The position numbers were made by a program, and so were the translations under genes. DNA of 58,072 bases from Clostridia bacterium. Lineage in GTDB: Bacteria > Bacillota > Clostridia > TANB77 > CAG-465. The notes below the pieces were generated by a model. It did not search any database, was not told the DNA's origin, and worked only from the letters and a program-made list of their open reading frames with translations. Within the stretch, counting starts at the first letter, position 1; every line of letters begins with the position of its first letter. This document shows positions 17,272 through 24,841 of the stretch, piece by piece. The DNA lies in the NCBI GenBank assembly GCA_029256705.1, contig JAQSXK010000008.1, positions 1 to 58,072 on the forward strand, given 5' to 3'.

Positions 17272-17352
17272 ATATAGAATATTTTATATGAAGTAGTGAG
17301 TTAATTGTAATAATATAATTATCGTTTTTTATGACAAAATTTCAATATTATA

Positions 17353-17381
17353 TTGACAAACGAGTAAAAATAAGTTAAAAT
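17353..17381 (+). promoter_or_regulatory. Promoter of the tRNA pair
   Basis: TTGACA 17353-17358, a 17-base spacer and TAAAAT 17376-17381, 18 bases before tRNA-His. Confidence 0.65.
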
Positions 17382-17398
17382 ATTATATGTAACTTTGT

Positions 17399-17476
17399 GG
17401 TGGGTATAGCTCATCTGGTTAGAGCGCTAGTTTGTGGCACTAGAGGTGATGGGTTCGATCCCCATTATCCACCCCA
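17399..17476 (+). tRNA. tRNA-His (anticodon GTG)
   Basis: It has a complete cloverleaf: acceptor GTGGGTA/TATCCAC, D arm from 17409, anticodon stem CTAGT/ACTAG with loop TTGTGGC (anticodon GTG), and T arm ATGGG-TTCGATC-CCCAT. The extra 5' G at 17399 faces the discriminator C at 17473, as in His tRNAs, and CCA is encoded at 17474-17476. Confidence 0.95.
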
Positions 17477-17496
17477 CTTATGTTATATATATTTAT

Positions 17497-17572
17497 TGGG
17501 ATGTCGCCAAGCGGTAAGGCACCAGACTTTGACTCTGGCATTTCGTTGGTTCGAATCCAGCCATCCCAGCCA
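17497..17572 (+). tRNA. tRNA-Gln (anticodon TTG)
   Basis: Acceptor TGGGATG/CATCCCA, anticodon stem CCAGA/TCTGG with loop CTTTGAC (anticodon TTG), T loop TTCGAAT, discriminator G and encoded CCA at 17570-17572. It follows tRNA-His by 20 bases, so the pair is probably one transcript. Confidence 0.95.
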
Positions 17573-17573
17573 G

Positions 17574-17606
17574 AAAAGGTGAAGAATATTCTTCACCTTT
17601 TTTCTA
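17574..17606 (+). terminator. Terminator of the tRNA transcript
   Basis: A 14-bp perfect stem (AAAAGGTGAAGAAT and its complement) is followed by T residues, directly after tRNA-Gln. Confidence 0.9.
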
Positions 17607-17619
17607 TTTTCTACCTTAG

Positions 17620-17640
17620 TAGGTCTCGTATTATCCCAGT
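17620..17640. repeat. Direct repeat, left copy (tRNA-3'-end-like)
   Basis: TAGGTCTCGT, three variable bases and ATCCCAG recur at 18659-18679 with the same spacing (17 of 21 bases identical). The two copies flank the membrane protein gene at 17772. Confidence 0.5.
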
Positions 17641-17721
17641 TAATAAAATATTAGTTTTGATTAAATTTAGAATTTTGTAATTTTTTTAAAAAGTGGTAAA
17701 AAGCGCAAATTTTATATAAAT

Positions 17722-17749
17722 TTGACAAATTGTATAAATATGGTATAAT
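17722..17749 (+). promoter_or_regulatory. Promoter of membrane protein gene
   Basis: TTGACA 17722-17727, a 16-base spacer and TATAAT 17744-17749. Confidence 0.8.
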
Positions 17750-17771
17750 TATATAAGAATTAGGTGAAAAA

Positions 17772-18596
17772 ATGATGAGATCTAAATTTTATAGAACAAA
17801 TGCTAGGTTAAAAGATTATTTTAAAAACAAGAAAAATCAAAACCCAAAAATTAATGAATCAATGCTATTCTTTTTACTTCCAATATTGGCTTATTCTGTT
17901 TCATATTTTTATAACGTTGGTGTTGCTTTTGCATATAAATTTCCCATAGAGTATATAAGTATTGATTTTACAAGTATATTCGTAACTTTTTTATATATAC
18001 TGTTAATTGGGGCTTTTTCCTTGCATGGTATTAATCTAATGTTATTGAAACTTAACGGCTTAAAAAAGACAATACTTAAAAATTTTGAATATTTAATACC
18101 AGTTTTTATATTTAACATAATTCTTGTAGCATTATATATTAATAATATTAAGTATGTATTGTTTTATATATTTGGCACGACTACAATTATTATAATTGAT
18201 TTGTTAGTACCTTTTATTACTAAAAATAAATCCTTAACATATCAAGAAAAAGTAATTGAACAAAGGAAAATTGAATTAGGTGAAAATTTAATACTGCAGT
18301 TGATTATTAATTTGTTCGGTAGAAATACAATTAAATTTTCAGTATTTATTTTAATATTTTTTTATTTTACCTTTTCTCTAGGGCACTCAATATCTATTTC
18401 GAAAAAAGAGTATTTAGTCTTAGAGAACAACCAAAAATTTGCTCTTGTAGCTAAATATTCAGAAACTTTAATTTTTGAAGAATATGACTTGGATAATAAG
18501 ACATTTATTAAAAACTTTAAGATTATTAAAATTGGTGAAAATTCTTTAGATACTCTAATCTTAAAGAAAGTAGGTCCATTAGAAATATCTGACTAG
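17772..18596 (+). CDS. Uncharacterised membrane protein between tRNA-like repeats
   Basis: The protein has 274 residues, from ATG 17772 (or 17775) after GGTGA. Hydrophobic segments lie at about 34-54, 65-88, 103-121, 128-150 and 192-212, followed by a soluble, beta-rich tail ('YLVLENNQKFALVAKYSETLIFEEYDL'). A cytoplasmic loop 'TYQEKVIEQRKIELGE' lies between helices. I do not recognise a family. It stands alone with its own promoter and lies between two direct repeats resembling the 3' end of the adjacent tRNA-Gln, which could mean acquisition by site-specific integration. Confidence 0.6.
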   Translation: MMRSKFYRTNARLKDYFKNKKNQNPKINESMLFFLLPILAYSVSYFYNVGVAFAYKFPIEYISIDFTSIFVTFLYILLIGAFSLHGINLMLLKLNGLKKTILKNFEYLIPVFIFNIILVALYINNIKYVLFYIFGTTTIIIIDLLVPFITKNKSLTYQEKVIEQRKIELGENLILQLIINLFGRNTIKFSVFILIFFYFTFSLGHSISISKKEYLVLENNQKFALVAKYSETLIFEEYDLDNKTFIKNFKIIKIGENSLDTLILKKVGPLEISD

Positions 18597-18658
18597 AAAA
18601 AAAGTAATAATTAAAAAATGGTAGACTTAAGTTATTTAAGTGTAATTTTCCATTTCAT

Positions 18659-18682
18659 TAGGTCTCGTTCCATCCCAGCCAG
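18659..18682. repeat. Direct repeat, right copy, sharing 13 bases with the tRNA-Gln 3' end
   Basis: Matches the repeat at 17620-17640, and its second half (CCATCCCAGCCAG, 18670-18682) is identical to the last bases of tRNA-Gln plus one flanking base (17561-17573). It could be an old attachment-site copy. No integrase is present. Confidence 0.45.
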
Positions 18683-18688
18683 TTTAAT

Positions 18689-18728
18689 AGCAATCTTGAA
18701 TCAAATCAAGATTGCTTATTTTTATTTT
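18689..18728 (+). terminator. Rho-independent terminator
   Basis: An 11-bp stem (AGCAATCTTGA with TCAAGATTGCT, 18689-18699 and 18706-18716) is followed by a T-rich tail. Confidence 0.85.
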
Positions 18729-18747
18729 CCACTTTTATTATATATTG

Positions 18748-18776
18748 TTGACAATAAAATATATAAGTAGTATAAT
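18748..18776 (+). promoter_or_regulatory. Promoter
   Basis: TTGACA 18748-18753, a 17-base spacer and TATAAT 18771-18776; perfect consensus. Confidence 0.85.
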
Positions 18777-18800
18777 AAGAACATATTGGGGAGAAAAAAT

Positions 18801-19289
18801 ATGAAAATAAGTAATATTATAGAAATACTTCTAATTATTGTAGTTATTATATTGGCAACAATTTTAGTTATAAGTTGTTTTGTTGATTTAGATTATAAAA
18901 TTATGGCCAGAAATGAGTATGACTACAATGCATATAAATACTCAAATACTCAAGATTCAATTACTATGACAAAATATATTGCAAAAGGAAATCCAGTCAA
19001 ACAAATAGACAAATTATATTTAAAAGATGGAAAAATAGTAAAAATGGTTGAGGAGTATTATTACGATACAATATATAATGCAAAACAGGAGTATGAAAAT
19101 GATTTAAAAAATTCTGGTGGTTCATATAAACTATATATAACAAAAAACATCATTATTCATGAATATGAAAATCCAGAAGTATCAAACGATGCTGGTAATG
19201 CATTTGAGTTTGATACTAATGAAGAACTAATAAAATATGCAGAAGAAAATTTAGATAGTGGTCTAGAGGGATATACAAGAGTTTATTAA
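18801..19289 (+). CDS. Uncharacterised membrane-anchored protein
   Basis: The protein has 162 residues from ATG 18801 (GGGGAG 7 bases upstream; the TTG at 18786 precedes the ribosome binding site). An N-terminal helix ('IIEILLIIVVIILATILVISC', about 5-26) with a cysteine near its outer end is followed by a soluble alpha/beta domain rich in Tyr and acidic residues. I do not recognise a family. The cysteine context is not a convincing lipobox. It is transcribed with ywbE. Confidence 0.65.
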   Translation: MKISNIIEILLIIVVIILATILVISCFVDLDYKIMARNEYDYNAYKYSNTQDSITMTKYIAKGNPVKQIDKLYLKDGKIVKMVEEYYYDTIYNAKQEYENDLKNSGGSYKLYITKNIIIHEYENPEVSNDAGNAFEFDTNEELIKYAEENLDSGLEGYTRVY

Positions 19290-19317
19290 AAATATAATTA
19301 ATATGAGGAGAAAAAAT

Positions 19318-19512
19318 ATGGATGGAACAAATAGAAGTAATATAAAAGCTGGTACAAAAGTACTAATAGTGCAAAAGCAACATCAAAAAACAGGCGAATT
19401 AACAGAAGGAATAGTACAAGATTTATTAACTAATAGTGCATATCATCCTAGAGGAGTTAAAGTACGTTTAACTGATGGGATAATTGGGAGAGTCCAAAAA
19501 ATAATAGAATAA
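19318..19512 (+). CDS. ywbE: YwbE family protein
   Basis: The protein has 64 residues from ATG 19318 after GAGGAG. 'RSNIKAGTKVLIVQKQHQKTGELTEGIVQDLLTNSAYHPRGVKVRLTDGIIGRVQKI' is almost the whole conserved YwbE (DUF2196) sequence, a small KOW-like basic beta protein. Its cellular role is not established. Length matches the family. Confidence 0.92.
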   Translation: MDGTNRSNIKAGTKVLIVQKQHQKTGELTEGIVQDLLTNSAYHPRGVKVRLTDGIIGRVQKIIE

Positions 19513-19516
19513 GCGC

Positions 19517-19556
19517 AAAGTTCTTGAATGTTTATATGCATTTAAGAACTTTTTAT
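19517..19556 (+). terminator. Rho-independent terminator after ywbE
   Basis: AAAGTTCTT/AAGAACTTT arms (19517-19525 and 19544-19552) run into T residues. Confidence 0.8.
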
Positions 19557-19562
19557 ATAGTA

Positions 19563-19591
19563 TTGTAAAAAAAAATAATTTGTTATATAAT
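19563..19591 (+). promoter_or_regulatory. Promoter of DUF2207-like gene
   Basis: TTGTAA 19563-19568, a 17-base spacer and TATAAT 19586-19591. Confidence 0.65.
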
Positions 19592-19619
19592 TTAATAAAA
19601 TTATTTAGGATGTGGATAT

Positions 19620-20648
19620 ATGAAAAGATTTTCAGAAGCGTTAAAAAAAACTACTAAAATTATGTTGGTTATTTATTTAATTATTACTATTATTATCTCT
19701 GCTTTTGTATTTATTCCTGTTGTACAGTTAGGTACTAATGCTACTAATGAGTTATTTGTATTTTACATAATTGCTTTACTTGCCTCATTTATGATGGTAA
19801 CGTTATTTATAGGACCATTTATTTCTTGGTATTTGATGATAAAACTAGGAAATGATGTTATGGATAAAATAGATGGATCTGAATATAAAGGGTTAGATAA
19901 TCATGTATATTTTAGGGATGTACCTAAAGATTATAATCCTGCCATTGCTAGTCTAATATTAAATAAGTGGTTTGAGAGAAATACTGATATAACTACTATG
20001 TTATTATATTTTATTAAAAGGGGATATCTGAAAAAAGACGAAAACAATTTAGTTTATACTGGAAAAGATTTATCTGATTTAAGCTCAAGTGAAAAGTATT
20101 TTATTGAAAGTTATTCAAATGGAAATTTTGTGTTCGAAGCATGGAGGAATTTTGTTGTAGAAGAAGCAAAAGATATGGGTTACGTTGAAAAACCTATTGA
20201 AATTACCGAAGAGCAATTTAAAGCAAAATATTCTAAAGTTGGAATTATTGCATTTATATGTATAATAATATTATTTAATTTTATTCCAAATATTTTGATA
20301 TCTTTAATAATTGTTCCAATATTTTTTTTATTGGTACCTTTTGGAATAATCTTTTTACTTATCCTTGGATATAGAAGAGGTCAAGTAAATGTAAAATTAA
20401 CTAAGAAGGGAATAGAGGAACAAGAAAAATTAGTTAAGTTAAGAAAATATTTAACTGAATTTAGCTCTCTTGAAACTTCGGATGATGATGCAATTGTATT
20501 ATGGGAAGATTACTTAATTTATGCAGTAGCTTTAGGAGTCAATAGTAGTATAGTTGAAAATTCTAAGATATATAATAAAATGAATAATGGTGAATTTAGT
20601 ATAAATCAAAGAATAGCTTATGAATTATCTCAAAGAAATAAAGATTAA
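19620..20648 (+). CDS. DUF2207 domain-containing membrane protein (C-terminal-type, short form)
   Basis: The protein has 342 residues, from ATG 19620 after AGGATGTGG. It has two N-terminal membrane helices (about 14-36 and 45-75), then the cytoplasmic 'YFRDVPKDYNPAIASLILN' motif and a winged-helix-like region ('ITTMLLYFIKRGYLKKDENNLVYTG'), two more helices (about 210-258) and 'LWEDYLIYAVALGV' near the C-terminus. These are hallmarks of the DUF2207 C-terminal half. The usual large extracellular N-terminal domain and signal peptide are missing, so this is a shortened family member. Function is unknown. Confidence 0.8.
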   Translation: MKRFSEALKKTTKIMLVIYLIITIIISAFVFIPVVQLGTNATNELFVFYIIALLASFMMVTLFIGPFISWYLMIKLGNDVMDKIDGSEYKGLDNHVYFRDVPKDYNPAIASLILNKWFERNTDITTMLLYFIKRGYLKKDENNLVYTGKDLSDLSSSEKYFIESYSNGNFVFEAWRNFVVEEAKDMGYVEKPIEITEEQFKAKYSKVGIIAFICIIILFNFIPNILISLIIVPIFFLLVPFGIIFLLILGYRRGQVNVKLTKKGIEEQEKLVKLRKYLTEFSSLETSDDDAIVLWEDYLIYAVALGVNSSIVENSKIYNKMNNGEFSINQRIAYELSQRNKD

Positions 20649-20683
20649 ATAAATACAATGTTGATTTTAAAGTAAAACTACAC

Positions 20684-20712
20684 TTTACAATTTACATAAA
20701 ATGTGATATAAT
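20684..20712 (+). promoter_or_regulatory. Promoter
   Basis: TTTACA 20684-20689, a 17-base spacer and TATAAT 20707-20712. Confidence 0.7.
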
Positions 20713-20762
20713 ATATAAGTGTTGAAAAAATTAGACCAACTAAAATTTTAGGAGGGACAAAG

Positions 20763-21155
20763 ATGGAAAATGTAAAAAGTATTAATGGAATATTCGTAGG
20801 TAAATTACGTTCAATATATAATCACGAGGAAGACGTCTACGAAAAACATATAGGTAATGATATTAAACAAAATAAAAATCAGCGGATTATTTCTGTAAAA
20901 TGTTTTCGTAAGAAAATAGGGTATAGAATTATCTGCAGAACGGAAAGATACACGTTTTTAAAGCTGTATATAGCTGAAATAGATAAAACTATAAAGGTTG
21001 ATATACGTAAATATCTTGAAACAAAATTCAAAAAAAGTGTAATTACTAAAAGCTTCTTATCCGCTATAATTTCTAAGATTTCTAAAGAGATTGAAGTTCA
21101 ATCTACTAATGGATCTTGGCAAATAGTAAATTATGATCTTTTATTCATTAAATAA
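20763..21155 (+). CDS. Hypothetical protein, basic, soluble
   Basis: The protein has 130 residues, from ATG 20763 after a strong AGGAGGGA site. It is rich in Lys, Arg and Ile with no membrane segment ('VKCFRKKIGYRIICRTERYTFLKLYIAEI', 'YLETKFKKSVITKSFLSAIISKISKEIEVQ'). I do not recognise a family. It uses CGT and CGG arginine codons more than its neighbours, which mostly use AGA, and is a single-gene unit with its own promoter and terminator; this could indicate transfer. A nucleic-acid-binding role would fit the charge but is unsupported. Confidence 0.6.
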   Translation: MENVKSINGIFVGKLRSIYNHEEDVYEKHIGNDIKQNKNQRIISVKCFRKKIGYRIICRTERYTFLKLYIAEIDKTIKVDIRKYLETKFKKSVITKSFLSAIISKISKEIEVQSTNGSWQIVNYDLLFIK

Positions 21156-21165
21156 CTTTTATGTT

Positions 21166-21210
21166 AAAAGAGTTAAATTCTTAAATATGGAATTTAACTC
21201 TTTTATTTTT
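21166..21210 (+). terminator. Rho-independent terminator, perfect 15-bp stem
   Basis: AAAAGAGTTAAATTC (21166-21180) pairs fully with 21190-21204 across a 9-base loop, then T-rich sequence. Confidence 0.9.
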
Positions 21211-21269
21211 GCTATTTTGGTGTTATAATAGTATAGTAGAATATTTATTTTTTATAAAGGAGTATATAA

Positions 21270-21722
21270 ATGTTAAAATTTGATGCGGTTATACAGAAAC
21301 ATGAAGAGATTGATGGAGCATATATAGAGATTCCATACGATATAAATCAAATATTTGGATCAAAAAGAGTGAAAGTAAAAGCTATATTTGATAGTATTGA
21401 GTATAGAGGTTCCATAGTAAATATGTCTGGATGTTATTTAATTGGGATTTCAAAAGAAATAAGAAGTAAGATAAGTAAACAACCTGGTGATATAATTTCT
21501 GTCATGATTGAAAAAGATGAAGAAGAAAGAACAGTTATACTTCAAAAAGATTTTAAAGAGGCATTAGAAAATAATATTAATGCAAGGTTAAATTATGAAA
21601 AGTTATCATTTACTAATAAAAAGAAATATAATATATGGATTGAAAATGCTAAAAAAGTAGAAACAAGGATCGTAAGAATTAAAAAGGCAATCGAAAATTT
21701 AAATGAAAATAAAACATTGTAA
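21270..21722 (+). CDS. DUF1905/YdeI-OmdA family protein
   Basis: The protein has 150 residues, from ATG 21270 after AAAGGAG. The N-terminal DUF1905 beta-barrel ('FDAVIQKHEEIDGAYIEIPYDINQIFGSKRVKVKAIFDSIEYRGSIVNMSG') is followed by the bacteriocin-protection YdeI/OmdA-type helical region ('LNARLNYEKLSFTNKKKYNIWIENAKKVETRIVRIKKAIENL'). The combination and length match the common two-part family. The physiological role is uncertain. It lies 18 bases before the YbjQ-like gene, so the two are probably co-transcribed. Confidence 0.85.
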   Translation: MLKFDAVIQKHEEIDGAYIEIPYDINQIFGSKRVKVKAIFDSIEYRGSIVNMSGCYLIGISKEIRSKISKQPGDIISVMIEKDEEERTVILQKDFKEALENNINARLNYEKLSFTNKKKYNIWIENAKKVETRIVRIKKAIENLNENKTL

Positions 21723-21740
21723 TAAATTTAGGAGGAAAAT

Positions 21741-22070
21741 ATGGATAAGGTAATAGTGACAACAACTAATTCAGTTGAAGGTAGAAAAATAATTGAATAT
21801 AAGGGAATAATATTTGGTGAAGTTGTGAGTGGAGTAGATTTTATAAAAGATTTTGCTGCGGGTATTACAAATATATTTGGTGGACGCTCAGGATCATATG
21901 AAAGTGAACTTATATCTGCAAGAGAAGATGCTTTGAATGAATTAAAACAAAGGGCAACATCTATTGGCGCAAATGCAGTAGTTGGTACTAAAATTGATTA
22001 TGAAACGCTTGGTCAAGGTGGTAATATGTTAATGGTTACAGCTTCTGGAACAGCTGTTATTTTAGAGTAA
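21741..22070 (+). CDS. YbjQ/UPF0145 family protein
   Basis: The protein has 109 residues, from ATG 21741 after AGGAGG. '[46 protein letters not shown]' and '[31 protein letters not shown]' match the YbjQ fold, a pentameric alpha/beta protein sometimes described as heavy-metal-binding. It has full family length. Its function is not settled. It is the last gene of a two-gene unit. Confidence 0.9.
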   Translation: MDKVIVTTTNSVEGRKIIEYKGIIFGEVVSGVDFIKDFAAGITNIFGGRSGSYESELISAREDALNELKQRATSIGANAVVGTKIDYETLGQGGNMLMVTASGTAVILE

Positions 22071-22099
22071 TAATATTACTTAATTTAAATATATAAAGA

Positions 22100-22147
22100 A
22101 TAATATTTTATATACATTTATAAGTGTTATATAAAATGTTATTTTTT
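22100..22147 (+). terminator. Terminator-like hairpin
   Basis: A long A/T-rich stem (ATAATATTTTATAT-type arms around 22100-22114 and 22129-22143) is followed by a run of T residues. Confidence 0.65.
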
Positions 22148-22170
22148 TACTATTATTATTTTTAAAACAC

Positions 22171-22198
22171 TTGCAAATGATTTAAAATATGATAAAAT
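22171..22198 (+). promoter_or_regulatory. Promoter
   Basis: TTGCAA 22171-22176, a 16-base spacer and TAAAAT 22193-22198. Confidence 0.5.
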
Positions 22199-22231
22199 AT
22201 ATGTATTAAAATTTATAAGGTGGTTGAAAAA

Positions 22232-23707
22232 ATGAAATTGGATTTTAAAATTCAAAATGAAGAACTTAATCTAGCAAAATTAATAGATGATGAGATGAAT
22301 AAGAAACCTAAAAAGGTTTATATGTTTGTTGGTACATTAAAAGAGTCTGGTTTTGATATACTAGAAGAAAGTATAATAGATAGTAAAGCAAAAATAAGCA
22401 TATTTATGGGTATAGATAAAAAAAATACTACTAAAGGTTTGCTAGATGGAATTTTAAAGTATACAAAAGATGTATATGTATATAATAATAATGATCTAAA
22501 AGAATTTGAATCAAATATATATATTTTTGAATTTGAAAAATCAGTTAGTATATACTTATCTTCATCGAATATGTCAGAGAGTGGTTTAACTGAAGATATA
22601 TCTGTATTTAGTAGAATTGTATACAATTTAACTAATGAGATAGAAGAAAAAGAGTATAAAGAAAATGTTAAAACATTACTTGAACTTAAAAAAATTGAAT
22701 TTATTAAATTAGATAAAAAAATTATACAAAATTTATTGGAGGATAAGGTTATATTTTCTAATAAACAGTATGAACATAATGTTAGGAGTATATCTGAATT
22801 TCTTGGAAAAAGAGAAACAAATTCTTCTAAGGAACTAAAAAATAAAGAAAGTAAAAAAGTGGAAGATGATATATTTGCTAATGATTTTAACATACCTGTT
22901 ATTGATTTATCTAGTTCAAATATAGATATTGATATATCTGATGCTGTTGAATCTGAAAATGATAAAGTAGAAATTAGTACAAAAGAAAATAAAATACTTA
23001 AAGAAATGGAAATTCAAGAAAAACCTGTTATAGATAAGAAAGTAAAGTCTAACAACAAAGATAAAGAGGCAATATCTGATTTTAATCAAGATGAGTTAGT
23101 CTCAGAAGACAGTGATGATAAAGAACTTTTTAACGGAACTATAAATTTAAATGATATGTTACTTACTAAATCTAAAATAAAATTAGATACAGCTAAAACT
23201 GAAGTTAAAGAACAAGAAGATAACAATGAAGAAACAATTATTTTTAAAAAATTAGATTTAAATAATATATCTAACTACATATTTGAGCTTCCAGCTAAGC
23301 AACAAAATGGTCAAGATTTAGACGTTATTAAAATACCTAATTATATTAGAGAATTAATACCTAATTTTTTTGAGTTTTCTGAAAAAGCTAAAAGTAAAGT
23401 TATTAACGGTACTCAATTTAAAGTTAAAGATATACAAGTTGAAATTGTTGATGTAAAAAACAATAATAAAATATTTGATAAAAATGCTAAAATGATGCAA
23501 AAAAAAGGTCAAACATATATGACAATTATGAGTAAAAATTTAGAAAATATTGAGTATGATGAAAAAGATATTGCAAGAGTTATAAAATTATCAAGTGATA
23601 TATATCATCTTGAAATTGTATCTAAAAATATGCAAGAATATAAGATATGGTCTAAAATAATGAACAAAAAGTTAAAAGGTGTAGATAGAAAATATGGAAT
23701 AATGTGA
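22232..23707 (+). CDS. PLD-fold-like protein with lost catalytic residues and long acidic linker
   Basis: The protein has 491 residues from ATG 22232 (AAGGTGG 8 bases upstream; GTG 22220 lies in that site). The N-terminal ~125 residues resemble phospholipase-D-fold/NgoFVII-like domains: 'KISIFMGID', 'VYVYNNND' and the strand-loop 'SIYLSSSNMSESGL' at about 107-119. The expected HxK catalytic motif is replaced by 'EFESN' (91-95), so it is probably not a nuclease. Residues about 200-350 are a low-complexity acidic linker, and a C-terminal ~140-residue domain follows. I do not recognise the full architecture. It stands before the asp23 operon with its own promoter. Confidence 0.6.
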   Translation: MKLDFKIQNEELNLAKLIDDEMNKKPKKVYMFVGTLKESGFDILEESIIDSKAKISIFMGIDKKNTTKGLLDGILKYTKDVYVYNNNDLKEFESNIYIFEFEKSVSIYLSSSNMSESGLTEDISVFSRIVYNLTNEIEEKEYKENVKTLLELKKIEFIKLDKKIIQNLLEDKVIFSNKQYEHNVRSISEFLGKRETNSSKELKNKESKKVEDDIFANDFNIPVIDLSSSNIDIDISDAVESENDKVEISTKENKILKEMEIQEKPVIDKKVKSNNKDKEAISDFNQDELVSEDSDDKELFNGTINLNDMLLTKSKIKLDTAKTEVKEQEDNNEETIIFKKLDLNNISNYIFELPAKQQNGQDLDVIKIPNYIRELIPNFFEFSEKAKSKVINGTQFKVKDIQVEIVDVKNNNKIFDKNAKMMQKKGQTYMTIMSKNLENIEYDEKDIARVIKLSSDIYHLEIVSKNMQEYKIWSKIMNKKLKGVDRKYGIM

Positions 23708-23745
23708 CGATTTTATGAAAATTATAATAAATATATGTTAAATAC

Positions 23746-23774
23746 ATGACTTTTTACTTAAAATAGTGTATAAT
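23746..23774 (+). promoter_or_regulatory. Promoter of the asp23-nusB-xse operon
   Basis: ATGACT 23746-23751 (one base off TTGACT), a 17-base spacer and TATAAT 23769-23774. Confidence 0.65.
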
Positions 23775-23787
23775 ATATGTATTAGTG

Positions 23788-23805
23788 ACAGAATTATAAT
23801 TCTGT
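23788..23805. promoter_or_regulatory. Perfect 18-bp palindrome in the asp23 leader
   Basis: ACAGAATTATAATTCTGT lies between the -10 box and the ribosome binding site (23811). A regulator-binding site or a small 5' mRNA hairpin is possible. Confidence 0.5.
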
Positions 23806-23822
23806 AATTGGGAGGAAATATT

Positions 23823-24260
23823 ATGGGTAAAAAAATAGAAGAAAAAACTGAAGAACAAATAGTAGAAGAAGTTTTAGGTGCAGATACAAATATTGAAATA
23901 GCAACAAATTTAAATATTTCAGAAGATGTAATAGGAATAATTGCTGGGCTTGCAGCAGCTGAAGTTGAAGGAATCGCTGGCATGAGTTTAGGTTTTGTTG
24001 ATGGACTTAATCAAATTTTAGGTTCAAACAAAAAATATGCTAAAGGTGTTAAAATTGAGCTTGAAGGTAAAAAAGTTATAGTAGATTTATATGTTAACGT
24101 TAAATACGGAGTTAGAATACCAGATGTAGCTTGGTCAGCTCAACAAGCAGTAAAAAAAGCAGTAGAAAATATGACAGGTTTAGATGTAGCTTCAGTTAAT
24201 ATAAATGTTCAAGGAATAATATTTGAAAAAAAAGAAACTAAAGTATATGACGAGGAATAA
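23823..24260 (+). CDS. Asp23/Gls24 family envelope stress response protein
   Basis: The protein has 145 residues from ATG 23823 with GGGAGGA 8 bases upstream. The Asp23 domain starts at 'ISEDVIGIIAGLAAAEVEGIAGMS' and continues through 'KKYAKGVKIELEGKKVIVDLYVNVKYGVRIPDVAWSAQQAVKKAVENMTGLDVASVNINVQGI', the conserved core. The first 35 residues are a charged extension. Asp23 proteins coat the inner membrane face through the anchor AmaP, the next gene. The operon order asp23-amaP-DUF2273-nusB-xseAB is typical of Firmicutes. Confidence 0.92.
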   Translation: MGKKIEEKTEEQIVEEVLGADTNIEIATNLNISEDVIGIIAGLAAAEVEGIAGMSLGFVDGLNQILGSNKKYAKGVKIELEGKKVIVDLYVNVKYGVRIPDVAWSAQQAVKKAVENMTGLDVASVNINVQGIIFEKKETKVYDEE

Positions 24261-24287
24261 TATATATTAAATAAGGAGGATAATCTC

Positions 24288-24827
24288 ATGAAAAATTTTA
24301 AAGAATTTATATTGGTTGTATTTTCAATATGTATGTTAGGACTAGCTATAATAGTTATATTAACATCACTAGAAATACTTGATATTAGAAATGAAGTAAA
24401 TAGTATATTATCATATATAATAAATAATAGAATTTTAATTATGGGTCTTGGTCTTGTGGTATCTTTATTAGCACTTGTAGGAATATTTGCTTCAACAGAT
24501 AAAGATGAAAATGTAAAAGCTGGACTTGCAATAAAACATGAAGCAGGCACTGTATACATAACTAAAGACACATTTGAAAGTATTGTACTAAATGTTGCCA
24601 AATCATTTGGTGCACTAAAAAATATTAAAGTTTCTGTAAATATTTCTGAAGAGGGAGCTTTTGTTAGCGTATATACTTATATAATGCCTGATACTGTGGT
24701 TCCAACTCTTACATCAAAGCTTCAAGAAAATATTAAAGATGCTGTTTTAAAACAAACAACAGTAGAAATAAAAGAAGCAAATATTAAAATAAAAGGAGTA
24801 TATAATCAACTTGAAAAAAAAGTATAG
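24288..24827 (+). CDS. amaP: Alkaline shock response membrane anchor protein AmaP
   Basis: The protein has 179 residues, from ATG 24288 after AAGGAGG. Two membrane helices (about 8-28 and 46-68) with a short loop are followed by a cytoplasmic Asp23-like domain ('AGTVYITKDTFESIVLNVAKSFGALKNIKVSVNISEEGAFVSVYTYIMPDTVVPTLTSKLQENIKDAVLKQTTVEI'), the AmaP layout. It tethers Asp23 to the membrane. It is followed after 14 bases by the DUF2273-like gene. Confidence 0.9.
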   Translation: MKNFKEFILVVFSICMLGLAIIVILTSLEILDIRNEVNSILSYIINNRILIMGLGLVVSLLALVGIFASTDKDENVKAGLAIKHEAGTVYITKDTFESIVLNVAKSFGALKNIKVSVNISEEGAFVSVYTYIMPDTVVPTLTSKLQENIKDAVLKQTTVEIKEANIKIKGVYNQLEKKV

Positions 24828-24841
24828 GAGGGATGAATTAG

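Noticed and set aside
17397-17680. Two open frames of 61 and 66 codons over 17397-17680
   Set aside because: They overlap tRNA-His, tRNA-Gln and the terminator; the tRNAs explain the sequence and there are no ribosome binding sites.
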